Positions 29,032 through 39,207 of a stretch of DNA of 64,000 nucleotides are shown piece after piece. Numbering within the stretch: the first letter of the stretch is position 1; each line of letters begins with the position of its first letter. The stretch covers positions 2,086,156 to 2,150,155 of the forward strand of contig CP104974.1 of the NCBI GenBank assembly GCA_025452255.1, given 5' to 3'. This DNA is from Devosia sp. A8/3-2. GTDB lineage: Bacteria > Pseudomonadota > Alphaproteobacteria > Rhizobiales > Devosiaceae. A program made the translations under genes and the position numbers. The notes under the pieces are model-generated. The model worked only from the letters and a program-made list of their open reading frames with translations. It made no database searches and was not told the origin of the DNA.

Positions 29032-30704
29032 TCACCACCGGGGTGATGACGGCCACAGCGGCTGCCTGTGGGGAGAGGCCCGATTCCTCAAGACTGAACA
29101 GGATCACCCCAATGGTCTCGTTGCGGCTGGACCACAATAGCGCCGAGACTGTCAACTCATTGAAGGCACTCATGAAGACTAGAAGTGCGCCTGCCGCTGC
29201 GGCTGGGGCAGCCAGTGGCGCGGTGATCGTCAGTAGCCGCCGCACGGCGCCGGCGCCAGAGGCCGCCGCCGCCTCGGTCAGGTCGGCAGGCAATTGTCCC
29301 AGCGCCGCCTCTACCGGCTTAAGGGCGAGAGCTGCAAACCGCATCAAATAGGCGATGAGGATAATCCGGGGGGTAGCATAGAGGCTGCCCAGCAGCGGCA
29401 GCGGCCGCAGGAAGAGCAGGATGCAGGCGATTGCCAGCACGAGGCCGGGCAAGGCATAGGGCAATTCGAGCATGCCATGCGAAAGACGGGCAAAAGTGCG
29501 GGGCAACCGCGTCAGGGCCAGCGCCAGCGGCACGGCCAGCAGCGCCGGGATGGCGGCAGCCAGCAGCGACAGATAGCTGGAATTAATAAAAGCCCGCACG
29601 GTGGAAGCCTGCCGCAGCAGGACTTCTGCATAATTGTCGAGCGTGACGGTGGCCGTGGAGAGCGCCACGCCATAGGCGGGTACGAGCGAGGTGGCGATGA
29701 GGGCCGCCGCCGGCAGCAGTAGCGCAACGGACAGCGCCAGCATGCCCGCGATTGCGGCGGGCCAGCGCCAGCCCCCAGCGCAAAGTGCATGGGCGTGCCG
29801 CGCGTCAGCGCGAACCGCCTGCGGCGTAGCGCCAGCCCCTGCGCGCCGACGCCGAGGATGGCGATAGCGCAGATCAGCAGCGATAGCCCGGCGACTCGGG
29901 GCAGCACGGTCGGCCCATTGCTGGAAAGCTGCTGGTAGATCAGGGTCGCCAGCGTCAAATAATTTTCCGGCATGCCCAGCAGTGCCGGAATGCCGAAATT
30001 GCCGACGCCCGACACAAAGGCCAAAGCCGCCGCGGCGATGACATAGGGACCCAACAGCGGCAGTACGATGCCGCTGAGCACGCGCGCCGGCCCCATGCCA
30101 GCGGCGCGGGCCGCCTCGACATAGTCGCGTGGGATCAGCACCAGCCCCGCGCGCAGGGTGATGAAGACAATGGGGGCATGCTGGATCCCGAACAGCACAA
30201 TGATGCCGCCGCGCCCCGGAGTGGATTGGCCGTGCCCGGTGGTGGCGCCGGGCCAACGGCGCCAAGCAGGGCGCTTGAGGGACCCAGCAGATGCATGAAG
30301 GCCGGGGCCATCACACGGGGCGCAATCATCAGCGGCAGGATCAGCAGAAAGCCCTGCAGCTTGCGCAGCGGCATGTCGGTGGCCGCCACCAGCAGCGCGA
30401 ATGGCGCGCCGAGCATCAGCGCCAGTAGCGCGCCGAACAGGGATGTATCGAGTGTATTGAAAATGGCGCGTTGCGTGGCGCCGCGGACAAGCCGGTCCAG
30501 CAACAGGTTGGCATCAAACGTGCCGTCGACAAACAGCGCCGTGGCCACCAGCCGGCCGATCGGCAGGACGGCCAGAAGCCCCACCGCGAAAACTACGAGA
30601 GCGGCAGGCACCGAGCGCGCCGCCGCTCTCTGGATGCGACCGCCCGGCAACGACAAGGGAGGAGCCGTGCCGGTCAGCCGCATCCATAACTGGGCTGAAA
30701 TCAT
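28961..30704 (-). CDS. ABC importer fused permease (FbpB/iron-type, two TM domains), two indels
   Basis: A single ~580-residue protein with two permease halves. The first half has the EAA loop DYVEAARAAGMGPARVLSGIVLP. The second has LTEAAAASGAGAVRRLLTITAP. At least ten hydrophobic segments are visible. The frame shifts near 30228 and near 29795. Such fused permeases are typical of ferric-iron, thiamine and phosphonate-type importers. It begins 6 bp after the binding-protein stop. The C-terminus (SRLPAGVLPLP) overlaps the end of the opposing ATPase gene. Confidence 0.8.
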
Positions 30705-30710
30705 CGTTGC

Positions 30711-31683
30711 CTACTGGCCGAAGATCTCGCCGAACTGTTCCTTGTTGGCGGTCTCGTTGGCGAGGGCGGCAGCGGCATCGTAGGGCAGCACCTTGATCTC
30801 GGCGCGGTCGGGATAGCCGGCAGGCAGGGCGATGCCGTCGCGTGCCGGAATGTAGCCCCGGCTCGATGCGAGCTGCTGGCCTTCTTCGGACAGCAGGAAA
30901 TCGATGAACAGCTTGGCATTGTCGGGATTGGGGGCAGAGGCAAGGATTGCTGCCGGCTCGGTCACCGCCGAAACGCCTTCGGTTGGGAAGACGAAAGCGA
31001 CGGGCGCACCCTTGGCGGCTTCGCGGATCGGCAGGTAGTCGACGATCATGCCGTAGAGTTTCTCGCCGCCGGCAACTGCGGTCAGCACGTCGCCATTGCC
31101 ACCCGATGCACGGGCGCCATTGGCAGCGAGGGATGAATAGAAATCCCAGCCTTCGGCCGGGTTGTCGGTGAGCGTCACCGTGTGGATCAGCGCCGCGCCC
31201 GAGGTCAGTGGGCTCGGCATGGCGATCTGGTCCTTGGCCTCGGGCTTGGTGAGGTCAAGCCAGCTTGCCGGGATCATGGTGGCGGCAGTGTTGTAGACGA
31301 TGCCGGTGGTGATCAGCTTGGTCGAGAAATAGGCGCCGTCCTCATCGAACAGGCTGGCGTCAAAGCCGGTCGTGTCGGCCTGCGGATAATTGAGCAGCAG
31401 GCCTTCGGCCTTGAGCCCTTCCATGGTGACCACATCGGCGATCAGCAGCACGTCGGCCAGCGGCGCCGGCTTCGAGTTCGGCACGGAACTTGGCCATGAT
31501 CTTGGGCGTGCCATCGCGTACCCATTCCACGGTGATGCCCGGATACTTGGCCATGAAGGCGTCAGCAGTCTGCTGGGCGTCATTATTGGGCTGGCTGGTA
31601 TAGAGCACCAGCTTTCCCTCTCGGGCGAAGGCAGGCGTGAGGGCACTTGCCAGCATCAGGCCGGCGGCAAGAAGGATTCGCAT
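30711..31683 (-). CDS. ABC iron-type solute-binding protein, one indel
   Basis: Periplasmic binding protein, ~323 residues, signal peptide MRILLAAGLMLASALTPAFA. The mature N-terminus (GKLVLYTSQPNNDAQQTADAF) and the region LADVLLIADVVTMEGLKAEGLL match the FbpA/FutA/AfuA-like group, which includes iron, thiamine and phosphonate binders. The ligand cannot be called. The frame shifts near 31470. ATG 31683 follows CGGAG at a proper distance. It precedes the fused permease by 6 bp. A promoter should lie in the 123 bp between 31684 and the end of the MalK-type gene. Confidence 0.82.
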
Positions 31684-31806
31684 GGCAGCTCCGAGGTCAG
31701 GTTGCGGCAGGGATGTCCGCAGCGATGGGGCGGACTTAACCAGCCTGTTTGACAGTGGCATGACGAAACCGGTCGCTCATTATCGGTTGACCACTGCATC
31801 ACGCTG

Positions 31807-32935
31807 CTAGACTGCCGCGGGTTGGGCGTTAGCGCTGGCCGGGGTGGAATTGCCCAAAACCGAGTCGGTCTCGAGGCGCTTGCCAGTGACGCGGTCAAAG
31901 CCCTGCAGCGCACTGGGTCGGGAATGTCAGCCACACGGTTTCGCCTTCAAGATTTTCGTCACCGGGTGGCAGGACGACAGACAGCTCGCGGCCGGCCAGA
32001 TTGCCATAGGCAACGCGGGAGCCGCCCAGTTCTTCCACCGAGTCGATCGTGACCGGCAATCCCGTGTTCGGCAGGGTGGAGAGCGTGATACTCTCGGGGC
32101 GGATGCCGATAGTGAGCGGGGTGCCCTGCGCCAGTTTGGACTGAGCAATCGTGGCATTGCCGGCAATGCCGTCGAGCATGATGGCGCCATTCTGGCCAAT
32201 GGTGGCGGGCAGCAGGTTCATCGCCGGCGAGCCCATGAAGCCGGCTACGAAGACCGAGGCGGGCTTGCGATAAATCTCGGCAGGTGAACCGATCTGTTCG
32301 ACGCGACCGGCATTCATGACGATGAGTGTGTCGGCCAGCGTCATGGCTTCCACACGGTCATGGGTGACGAAGATGGAGGTGGCGTTGAGGCGCTTATGCA
32401 GGCGCTTGATCTCGATGCGCATCTGCACCCGTAGCAGGGCGTCGAGATTGGAGAGCGGTTCGTCGAACAGGAAGACATCGGGTTCGCGCACGATGGCGCG
32501 GCCCATGGCGACGCGCTGGCGCTGGCCACCCGAGAGCTGGGCCGGGCGACGGTCGAGATAATCGGTGAGGTTGAGGATTTTGGCGGCCTCTGCGACACGG
32601 AGGTCACGTTCGGCGGCGGGGAGTTTGGCCGAGCGCAGCGGGTAGGCAATATTCTGTCGCACGGTCATGTGCGGGTACAGAGCATAGTTCTGGAACACCA
32701 TGGCGCAGCCGCGGTCGGCTGGCTCGATGTCGTTCATCACCGTGCCCCCGATGGCAATCGTGCCCGACGAAATATCCTCAAGCCCGGCGATCATGCGTAG
32801 CAAGGTGGATTTGCCGCAGCCCGACGGGCCGACAATAACAACGAAATGGCCGTCGGGGAGTGCAACGTCGATGCCATGCAGCACAGGTTTGCCGTCATAG
32901 GTTTTCTTGACATTGGTGATCGTGACGTCGGCCAT
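31807..32935 (-). CDS. ABC importer ATP-binding protein (UgpC/MalK type), one indel near the end
   Basis: About 376 residues. Walker [10 protein letters not shown], signature [13 protein letters not shown], Walker [14 protein letters not shown]-loop VTHDRVEAM (Arg replaces the usual Gln). The OB-fold domain includes [24 protein letters not shown]. Near 31905 the frame breaks; the repaired C-terminus ([14 protein letters not shown]) continues to a stop at 31807. Its ATG shares one base with the stop of the phosphatase before it (TGATG). In the sequence as written the two genes read as one 592-residue fusion because of an extra base near 33027; I judge this an artefact. It powers the UgpAE-like permeases upstream. 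Confidence 0.85.
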
Positions 32936-33673
32936 CAGAATTCTCCCAGAAGGCGATTGCGCAGGCGTTCGATCGTCGTTTGATCCAGCCCGATCCGTTC
33001 GACATAGGCTGCAATCGAGCCGAACTCGGCTCTGGATGAAGGCAAGGGTCGCCGCCATGGTGGTGGGTTCGGACGTCAACAGCCGTTGAAAGCTGGCGGG
33101 GTCGGCCCCGCAGGCGACGGCGCCGGCGGTGAGGTCGGCGATGATCGGGGTGATGAGGTCGGCGGTCAGCGCATAATCGTCGACGATGAGCCCTGCTTCT
33201 ACACCAGCGACCCCGAGCAGCAGGGCGGCGACGATGCCGGTGCGGTCCTTGCCGGCGGTGCAATGGAACAGCACCACGCCGGGCGGCGCGTCGGCGATGA
33301 TGTGCAGCACTCGGGCCAGAGCAGACTGGCGCCGGGTCAGAGCGAGCTTGTAAAGCTCGAGCAGCACATCGCCTTCGCCCATCAGGCTGGGGGCGAGACC
33401 ATCGAGCAGCGACACATTGTGGTAGACCACAGCGCCATGCCCGTTGAACGGATTGGGCTGGTGCGTCAGCTCGTCGCCATGGCGGAGATCGATAATCGTG
33501 GTGACGCCCGATGCCAGCATGGCTTCCACGCCGTCCTCATCAAGCCGGTGCAGTGCGTCGGCGCGCAGGATGCGGCGCCACTGGGTCTGGCCGCCGGCAG
33601 CGGCGTAGCCGCCCGTGTCGTGGACATTATAGGTGCCCTTGATGGGCAGGTGACGGGTTTGTGCGGATTGCAT
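32935..33673 (-). CDS. PF13350-type tyrosine/lipid phosphatase, one indel
   Basis: Cys-dependent phosphatase of the atypical LipA/PtpB-like family, ~245 residues, cytoplasmic. N-terminal family pattern [14 protein letters not shown], then [13 protein letters not shown]. The active-site loop [13 protein letters not shown] gives C-x5-R with the K-D pair typical of enzymes that can act on phosphoinositides. An extra C near 33027 breaks the frame; the repaired end reads [21 protein letters not shown] and stops at 32935 (TGATG with the ATPase). Its start likewise shares a TGATG with the permease stop. Its place inside an importer operon suggests it dephosphorylates an imported or processed compound rather than a protein. 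Confidence 0.82.
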
Positions 33674-34546
33674 CAGCGGATTCCGGATTTCATGAAGGAT
33701 TGTACGACCGGCGCTGCAGGACGACGTAGATGACGAGGACCGGCAGGCTGGCCAGCGTCGAGGCGGCCATGAGCGGGCCCCACTGGTTGCCTTCGGCGGT
33801 CATGAACATCTGGATGCCGATCTGGATGACGCTGTTTTCCGCGGTGCGGCTGAGCAGCAGCGGCCAGAAATATTCGTTCCGAGTCGAGATGAAGATGAGA
33901 ATGGCCAGCGAGGCAATGGTGCCGCGCAGGTTGGGCACCAGCACTTCCCACAGCACCCGCCAATTGCTGGCCCCATCCATGCGGGCCGCCTCGATGACTT
34001 CCTTGGGAAAGCCCCGCATGGCCCGGGCCAGCAGCATAATGGCGAGCGCCGCGGCAATATTGGGCAGGATCAGCGCGAGCACGCTGTCGAGCAGGCCCAT
34101 TTGCGCGATCAACAGGTAATTGGGGATCATCACTACCGGAAGGGGACCAGCCGAGTCAATGCCACGCCAGTATAGACCAGCTTGTCGAATGGGAACTTCC
34201 AACGGGCAAAGGCGAAAGCGGCCAGAATGCCGGTCAGCAATTGGAAGATTGTAGAAACCGCCGAAAAGACCAGCGTATTGACCAGCATGCGGGCGATGGG
34301 AATGGCGTCGATGGCGCGGGTGTAATTGTCCAGCGAGGGCTGGGTCGGCCACAGACTGGTCTCGAACAGCGTGTTGGCCGGACGAAACGAGCTGACCAGC
34401 ATCCAATAGACCGGAAACAGGCAGAAGATCGACAGCAGTACCATGAGCAGGTGACCCGCAGCCGTGTTGAGACCGGACCGGCTCGAAATGCGGCGCAGGG
34501 TGACGGGCCAGGCGCGGGCCGGACGGGCAAACACATCAATTGTCAT
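33673..34546 (-). CDS. ABC permease, UgpE/MalG type, two indels
   Basis: CUT1-family membrane component, ~290 residues. First helix [24 protein letters not shown] loop [26 protein letters not shown]. The last residues, recovered in another frame, read [13 protein letters not shown]. The frame shifts near 34135 and 33703 (a G missing). It overlaps the upstream permease by 11 bp and the phosphatase by one base (TGATG), so all are probably translated together. Confidence 0.8.
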
Positions 34547-35455
34547 GGAAGGAATACCTGTCGATCAGGCGGAACAGCACGAAGGCCACCACGCCGAAGC
34601 CGAGAAAAAGGATGACCGCCGAGGCCGAACCCCAACCCACCGACATGGTGGAGAAGCCGAAATCCCAGAGCAGGTAATAGATATTGGTGGTGGCGCCGAG
34701 CAGGCCGCCGCCGGTCAGCACATTGATATAGGTGAAGCTCCACTGCGCGCCGAGCAGAATGGTCATGACCACGAGGAACAGCACGGTGGAGCTGAGCAGC
34801 GGCAGGCGGACGTCGCGGATGATTTCCCACTTGCCGGCGCCATCCATGCGGGCAGCCTCGATCAGCGTTGGGTTAATATTGGCATTGGCGGCCGAGAGGA
34901 TGAGCGTGGAAAAGCCCATCAGTTTCCAACCGGTGATGGCGATGACGGTCCAGATAGCCACGTCGGGATCGGAGAGGAATTTGACCGGATCGAGCCCGAC
35001 GCCCTTGATCATCTGATTGGCAAGGCCATAGCCGGGATCGAGCAGCCAGCGCCAGACGGCGGCCGCGACGACCGGGGCGATGATCATCGGCACGAAGATG
35101 ATGGCGCGGTAGATATTGCGGCTCCGCTCCGGCAGGTCATGGGTATAGATGGCGATGGCGAGCGGAATGAGTACGGCCGGGGGCAGCAAGCCCGGGATAT
35201 AGACGCCGGTATTGCGCAGGGCCTGCCAGAATTTGGGCAGTGCGAAAATGCGCTGATAATTCTCCCAGCCGACAAAGACCTGCGGGGAATTGGGCAGCAT
35301 GTTCCACTGGTAGAAGCTGAGGCGCACGGCATCGACCAGCGGCCAATAGATCCATACGACCGGGGTAAGCAGGGCCGGGGCCAGATAAAGCCGGGGGCCC
35401 AGCGCGCGTTGCTGATGCGTCGCAAACGGGTAGGGGCGTTGGAAGCCACGGCCAT
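34536..35455 (-). CDS. ABC permease, UgpA/MalF type, one indel
   Basis: CUT1-family membrane component, ~306 residues. After a short N-terminus the frame changes near 35395; the first helix LYLAPALLTPVVWIYWPLVD and the rest are then continuous. A family motif is SFYQWNM...FVGWENYQRIF, and the EAA loop is [22 protein letters not shown]. It ends RYSFHDN. Six helices expected. It is preceded by a short GC hairpin after the binding-protein gene. Confidence 0.82.
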
Positions 35456-35480
35456 GTCGCGCTCCTGTAAGAGAGTGAAC

Positions 35481-35501
35481 GGCCCGCCCCGGGGGCGGAC
35501 C
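35481..35501 (-). repeat. Intercistronic GC stem-loop
   Basis: GGCCCGCC pairs with GGCGGACC (one mismatch) around a 5-nt centre, between the binding-protein stop (35509) and the permease start (35455). Same position as the hairpin at 15611. Confidence 0.4.
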
Positions 35502-35508
35502 GAAGGGG

Positions 35509-36798
35509 TCAGGGCATCAGGGCACGGGCATTGGCACGGGCGTCAGCCGGGGTGGCCTCGACGTCGGCTCCGCCGAAGACCGACATTTCGACCGCGTCCA
35601 TCATGGTCTTGCCGATCTGGCGGTAGTTCGGGCCGGGCATCGGGTCCCGGGGTTCCAGACGATCCAACTGCTCCAGATTGGGGGCAACCAGCGGATGCTC
35701 GGCAACCCAGTCGGCCGGTATTTGGGATCGTTGACGATGGCCGGACGCAGCGGCAGGTAACCGATTTCCGAGGTGATGACCGTGTAGCCATGTTCGGAAG
35801 TCAGGAACTTCATCAGTTCCCGGGCAGCGCGCTGCTTGAGCGGGTCGGTGGCATGGATGGTGAGGGCACTGCCCGAATTGTTCAGGCGGGTTGGCTTTTC
35901 GCCGAAGCGGGGCATGGAAGAAGAGCGCAGCTCGTAATTGCCTTCGGCGCCGGCCACCAACGAGCCCTGCAGCGCGCTGGTCTGCAGATACATGCCCGAG
36001 CTACCCGAAGCCATGCCGTCGATGGCGCCAGCAAAGTCGTAGTTTTCGTAGACGCCGGCATCGTAGAGGTCGCGCAGCATGGTGACGGCCTCGACCGCTT
36101 CCGGCTCGGCGAATTTGAGCGTCTTGCGGTCGCGCGAAATCACTTCGCCATTATTGGAGCGAACGACGCCACTGGAACAGCCAATCGACCGCGCCGGGAC
36201 CGGTAATACCAGCGGTAAAGCCTTCAGCGTCGGTCTTGTCCTCGATGGCGAGGGCGGCCAATTTGACGTCTGCCCGGGTCTTGGGCGGATTGTCCGGATC
36301 AAGGCTCGCCGCGCGGAAGAGGTCGGCATTGTAGAACAGCACCGGCGTCGAGAACGTATAGGCCAGACCATAGGTCTTGCCGTTCAGCACGCCCAGCTTG
36401 GTGCCATTGGGATGCATGCCTTGCAGATGGGCAGCGATTTCTCGGGCGGGGACGATGTCTTCCAGCGCCCGGGCGCCGAAATTGGTGACCGAGAAGTCGA
36501 GATCGCTGAACACGGTCTGGACCACGTCAACCGGCAGGCCGGCGGCGAGATCGGCCCGGATGCGGCTGCCATCGGCGCTGCTATAGGGCACGCCGGTCAC
36601 GGTGACATTGGGATTGGCCGCCATGAATTCATTGATCAGCTTCTGGGTGGCTTCAGCGCCCAGACCCGCCGTGGCGAGATTGTAATTGTAGAAAGTGATG
36701 GTGACTGGCTGGTCGACGCTGGGCGCCATGGTCTGGGCGAGCACGGGAACGGCGGTGGACAGCGCCAGCAAGCCGGCAAGGATGGTCGTGCGGAGCAT
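35509..36798 (-). CDS. ABC solute-binding protein, UgpB-like, two indels
   Basis: Periplasmic binding protein of extracellular family 1, ~430 residues. Signal peptide MLRTTILAGLLALSTAVPVLAQ. It shares PVTITFYNYNLATA, KTYGLAYTFSTPVLFYNADLFRAA and IGYLPLRPAIVNDPKY with the protein at 39208-40506, so the two are paralogues. Frame breaks near 36172 and 35718. ATG 36798 is preferred (AGGA ribosome site) over the ATG at 36816, which overlaps the previous stop. The partner permeases and ATPase follow directly. The ligand may be a glycerophosphodiester-like compound (inference from context). Confidence 0.83.
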
Positions 36799-36812
36799 GG
36801 TTCTGGTTCCTG

Positions 36813-37688
36813 TCATTCGGCAGCGGCGACGGCCGTGTCGCCCTCGTATTTCTTCAGCATCTCGGCCATGCCGGAGAAGCTGAAGCTGTGCAGTTCGCGG
36901 CGGGTGGCCGCCTGCGGCGCGAAGGTGATGGAAAGACCCGAGGGGCGGACGGTGCCGATGGCGAAGGCGGCGCCTTCGAGCATGCGCAGGCCTTCATGCA
37001 GCCAGAGCACGTCGGTGGCAGCATGCTGGCCAATGCCGACAACGGTGGGGATGCCGTACCAGTTGGAGACGCGATCGTAATGGATGTGGCCCGACAGGAT
37101 GCCGAGCACATTCTTGCCGGCAACGATCTGACGCAGCGCCTCGGTGTCGGCATAGGACAGGGATTCCCACTCCATGCTCGGATCATGTGCATCGAGCGCC
37201 GGGGCGTGGTGCATGACCAAAAGCTTGGGCAGCTCGGCATGGTTCTCGATTTCGGCCTTGAGCCAATCGAGCTGGCCCGGCTCGAACGCGCCACCAACCT
37301 TGTTGGGTACGCTGGAGTCGAGAACGATGACATGCACGCAGGCAATGACAGCGGCATGATCATAGGGAGCATCGACATTGTCGGTGCGGCCGAGCATGAC
37401 CGGATAGAAGCCGTCGCGGCGGTCGTGATTGCCCAGCGCAAAGAGAATGGGCATGTCGAGGCCGGATTCAGCAATGAGCGACTTGAGATTTTCGTAGCTG
37501 CCCTTGTCGCCGCGATTTGTCAGATCGCCACTGGCAACGATGAATTTGGGCTGCGGCACCAGCGTCTTGATGTCTGCCAGAATGCGGCGCAGCGTCGTCG
37601 TGGTGTCGGAGTAAAGGTGATCGTCCGGCACGGCCGGATTGCCGACATGCAGGTCAGTTAGATGGATGAAGGTGACGGGTTCGGACAC
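36813..37688 (-). CDS. Calcineurin-fold phosphoesterase (CpdA-like), first copy
   Basis: Dinuclear-metal phosphodiesterase, ~291 residues, cytoplasmic. All five metal motifs are visible: D-x-H in LTDLHVG, D in ASGDLTNRG, N-H in LGNHDRRDG, H in LVMHHAPAL, and H-x-H in SGHIHYDR. The best start is GTG 37688 (SEPVTFIHLTDLH), with GGAG before it. Frame is intact. It is the first gene of the importer operon, four bases or less from the binding-protein gene, so it probably splits the imported phosphodiester. Cyclic-AMP hydrolysis is the alternative suggested by family name alone. Confidence 0.85.
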   Translation of the reverse strand: MSEPVTFIHLTDLHVGNPAVPDDHLYSDTTTTLRRILADIKTLVPQPKFIVASGDLTNRGDKGSYENLKSLIAESGLDMPILFALGNHDRRDGFYPVMLGRTDNVDAPYDHAAVIACVHVIVLDSSVPNKVGGAFEPGQLDWLKAEIENHAELPKLLVMHHAPALDAHDPSMEWESLSYADTEALRQIVAGKNVLGILSGHIHYDRVSNWYGIPTVVGIGQHAATDVLWLHEGLRMLEGAAFAIGTVRPSGLSITFAPQAATRRELHSFSFSGMAEMLKKYEGDTAVAAAE

Positions 37689-37788
37689 GAGCGCTCTCCT
37701 TGCTCTGGCGGGAGCCAAAACGGCAAAATTTCCGCAGTAACTGTTTGTTTCGCCGTAGTTTTTTCAAAAAAAATCTTGTGTGGCGACA

Positions 37789-37817
37789 ATGATAGAGTTA
37801 CCGTCCCTGCATGACAG
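37789..37817 (-). promoter_or_regulatory. Predicted promoter of the phosphodiester-type importer operon
   Basis: Minus strand: CTGTCA (37812-37817), 17-nt spacer, TATCAT (37789-37794). The -35 region extends to CTGTCAT, identical to one half of a PhoB box, though no matching second half is seen. The TetR operator begins one base further upstream. Confidence 0.45.
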
Positions 37818-37818
37818 G

Positions 37819-37836
37819 TGAATGAAGGTTCATTCA
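37819..37836. promoter_or_regulatory. Perfect TetR-type operator
   Basis: TGAATGAAGGTTCATTCA: 8-bp arms without mismatch around GG, the form used by many AcrR/QacR-like regulators. It ends 4 bp before the TetR ATG and abuts the divergent operon promoter, so it could control both. Confidence 0.8.
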
Positions 37837-37840
37837 GTTT

Positions 37841-38408
37841 ATGGATATTGTCCTCGACAAGCGTGAGCGCATCCTCGCAGCGGCCGCCCGGCTCATTGTC
37901 CGCAATGGCTTGCAGTGTTCCATGGCCGCCATTGCCGAAGAGGCCAGTGTGGCCACAGGCTCGCTCTACAATTACTTCGACTCCAAGGAAGCGCTGGTGC
38001 TGGGCGTCTATACGCGTCACCGAATTGATGACTGAGCGCCTTGTGACCCCGCCAGACCCCGACAGCGGTGGCGCGGAACCGGTGCGCCGCTATATCGAGC
38101 GCTATATCGACTTCATCTGGGAGGATGCCGATCGCGCGGTTCTGTTCGATTATCTCGACAATAACCCGCTCATCACATTGAGCGACGCCGGGACCATTTT
38201 CGGCGCCTTTGTCGAGCACGGCATCGCCATGATCGAAATGGCGCAGGCGGCCGGCATGGTTCGCGCCGGGCCCGCCACCATGATCATGAGCTTTGTGCGC
38301 GGCTCCATCCGCAATACGTTGAAGCGCCGGCGCATGACCGAGACCGAGCTGAGCGCAGCCGACCGACAATTGGTGGCCGATATGTGCTGGGCTGCCATCG
38401 CGGCTTGA
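37841..38408 (+). CDS. TetR-family regulator, one indel
   Basis: About 188 residues. N-terminal helix-turn-helix: RERILAAAARLIVRNGLQCSMAAIAEEASVATGSLYNYF, with recognition helix near TGSLYNYF. The ligand domain is alpha-helical (RRYIERYIDFIWEDADRAVLFDYL). The frame shifts near 38018. It is transcribed away from the phosphoesterase operon and sits between the two duplicated phosphoesterase/binding-protein/phosphatase sets. Likely autoregulated through the dyad at 37819 and likely a repressor of the operon at 37688. Confidence 0.83.
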
Positions 38409-38413
38409 GGCGG

Positions 38414-39149
38414 TCAGCTGCATAACCGGTTGGCCAGCAGCGCCACCTCGGCTTGGGACAGGCCGATCCGGGCCAGATAGGCGTCGATGCCGCCATGGGC
38501 GGTTTCGAGATGGTCCAGCATGGCCTGCATGGTCGCCGCATCGCTGGCGAGTACGCGCTCGACATGTTCGGGCCGCCCGCCGGCGGAAAGCGCCCGTTCG
38601 CGCAATTGGTCGATCAGACCATCCGCTGCGGCGGTGAGCGCATAATCGGCGACGATGTCATTCCGCTCGACACCCGCAACCAGCAGCAGGAGCGCAGCAA
38701 TGATGCCGGTACGATCCTTGCCCGCCGTGCAGTGGAACAGCACGATCCCCTGCAGCGCGGCGATAATGGTGCGCAGCACCTCGGTCAGTTGCGGGCCGCA
38801 TTTGTCCGGGGCGTCGCAATAGCGCCGCGCCATGTCGAAGGGCGTCTCGCTCATGGCGATGGGGGCCAGCGCGTCAGAACAGGACAATGTTACGGTAGCC
38901 AACTGTGGTGTGTTCGCGAAACGGATGGGGCGTCACACCGGTCTCATGGGGGCCGCGCAGGTCGATGACCAGCGTCAGTCCATCATCGATCAGTCTCGCA
39001 ACGCTGTCGTCGCGCAGGGGATGCAAGGCCTCGCCGCGCAGGATGCGGCGCCATTGCGTGGTGCCGCCGGTGCTGCGGGCATAGCCGCCCGTGTCGCGGA
39101 TATTGTGGGTGTCCGGCAAGGGCCAGTGACGCATCGCTGCCGGGGTCAT
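38414..39149 (-). CDS. PF13350-type tyrosine/lipid phosphatase, second copy, one indel
   Basis: ~245 residues, paralogue of the gene at 32935-33673: [28 protein letters not shown] at the N-terminus, active site [14 protein letters not shown]-terminus GIDAYLARIGLSQAEVALLANRL. ATG 39149 has GGAGG 6 nt before it. Frame breaks near 38882. It ends tail-to-tail with the TetR gene (38408). It follows the second binding-protein gene after a hairpin and is probably the last gene of that transcript. Confidence 0.82.
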
Positions 39150-39175
39150 GGCTGCCTCCAATCAGTCCGAAGAGT

Positions 39176-39199
39176 GGGCGCGGCGGCTTGGCCGCGCCC
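39176..39199 (-). repeat. Intercistronic GC stem-loop
   Basis: Perfect 9-bp arms GGGCGCGGC / GCCGCGCCC with a 6-nt loop, between the binding-protein stop (39208) and the phosphatase start (39149). Confidence 0.65.
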
Positions 39200-39207
39200 G
39201 GCAGGGA

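Noticed and set aside
31895..33673. A single 592-residue phosphatase-ATPase fusion protein
   Set aside because: One extra base near 33027 explains the fusion. Removing it gives a normal phosphatase C-terminus and a TGATG junction with a normal ATPase start.
34464..36206. Long plus-strand open frame (580 codons) opposite permease and binding-protein genes
   Set aside because: Composition is typical of an antisense shadow and the opposite strand encodes recognisable transporter proteins.
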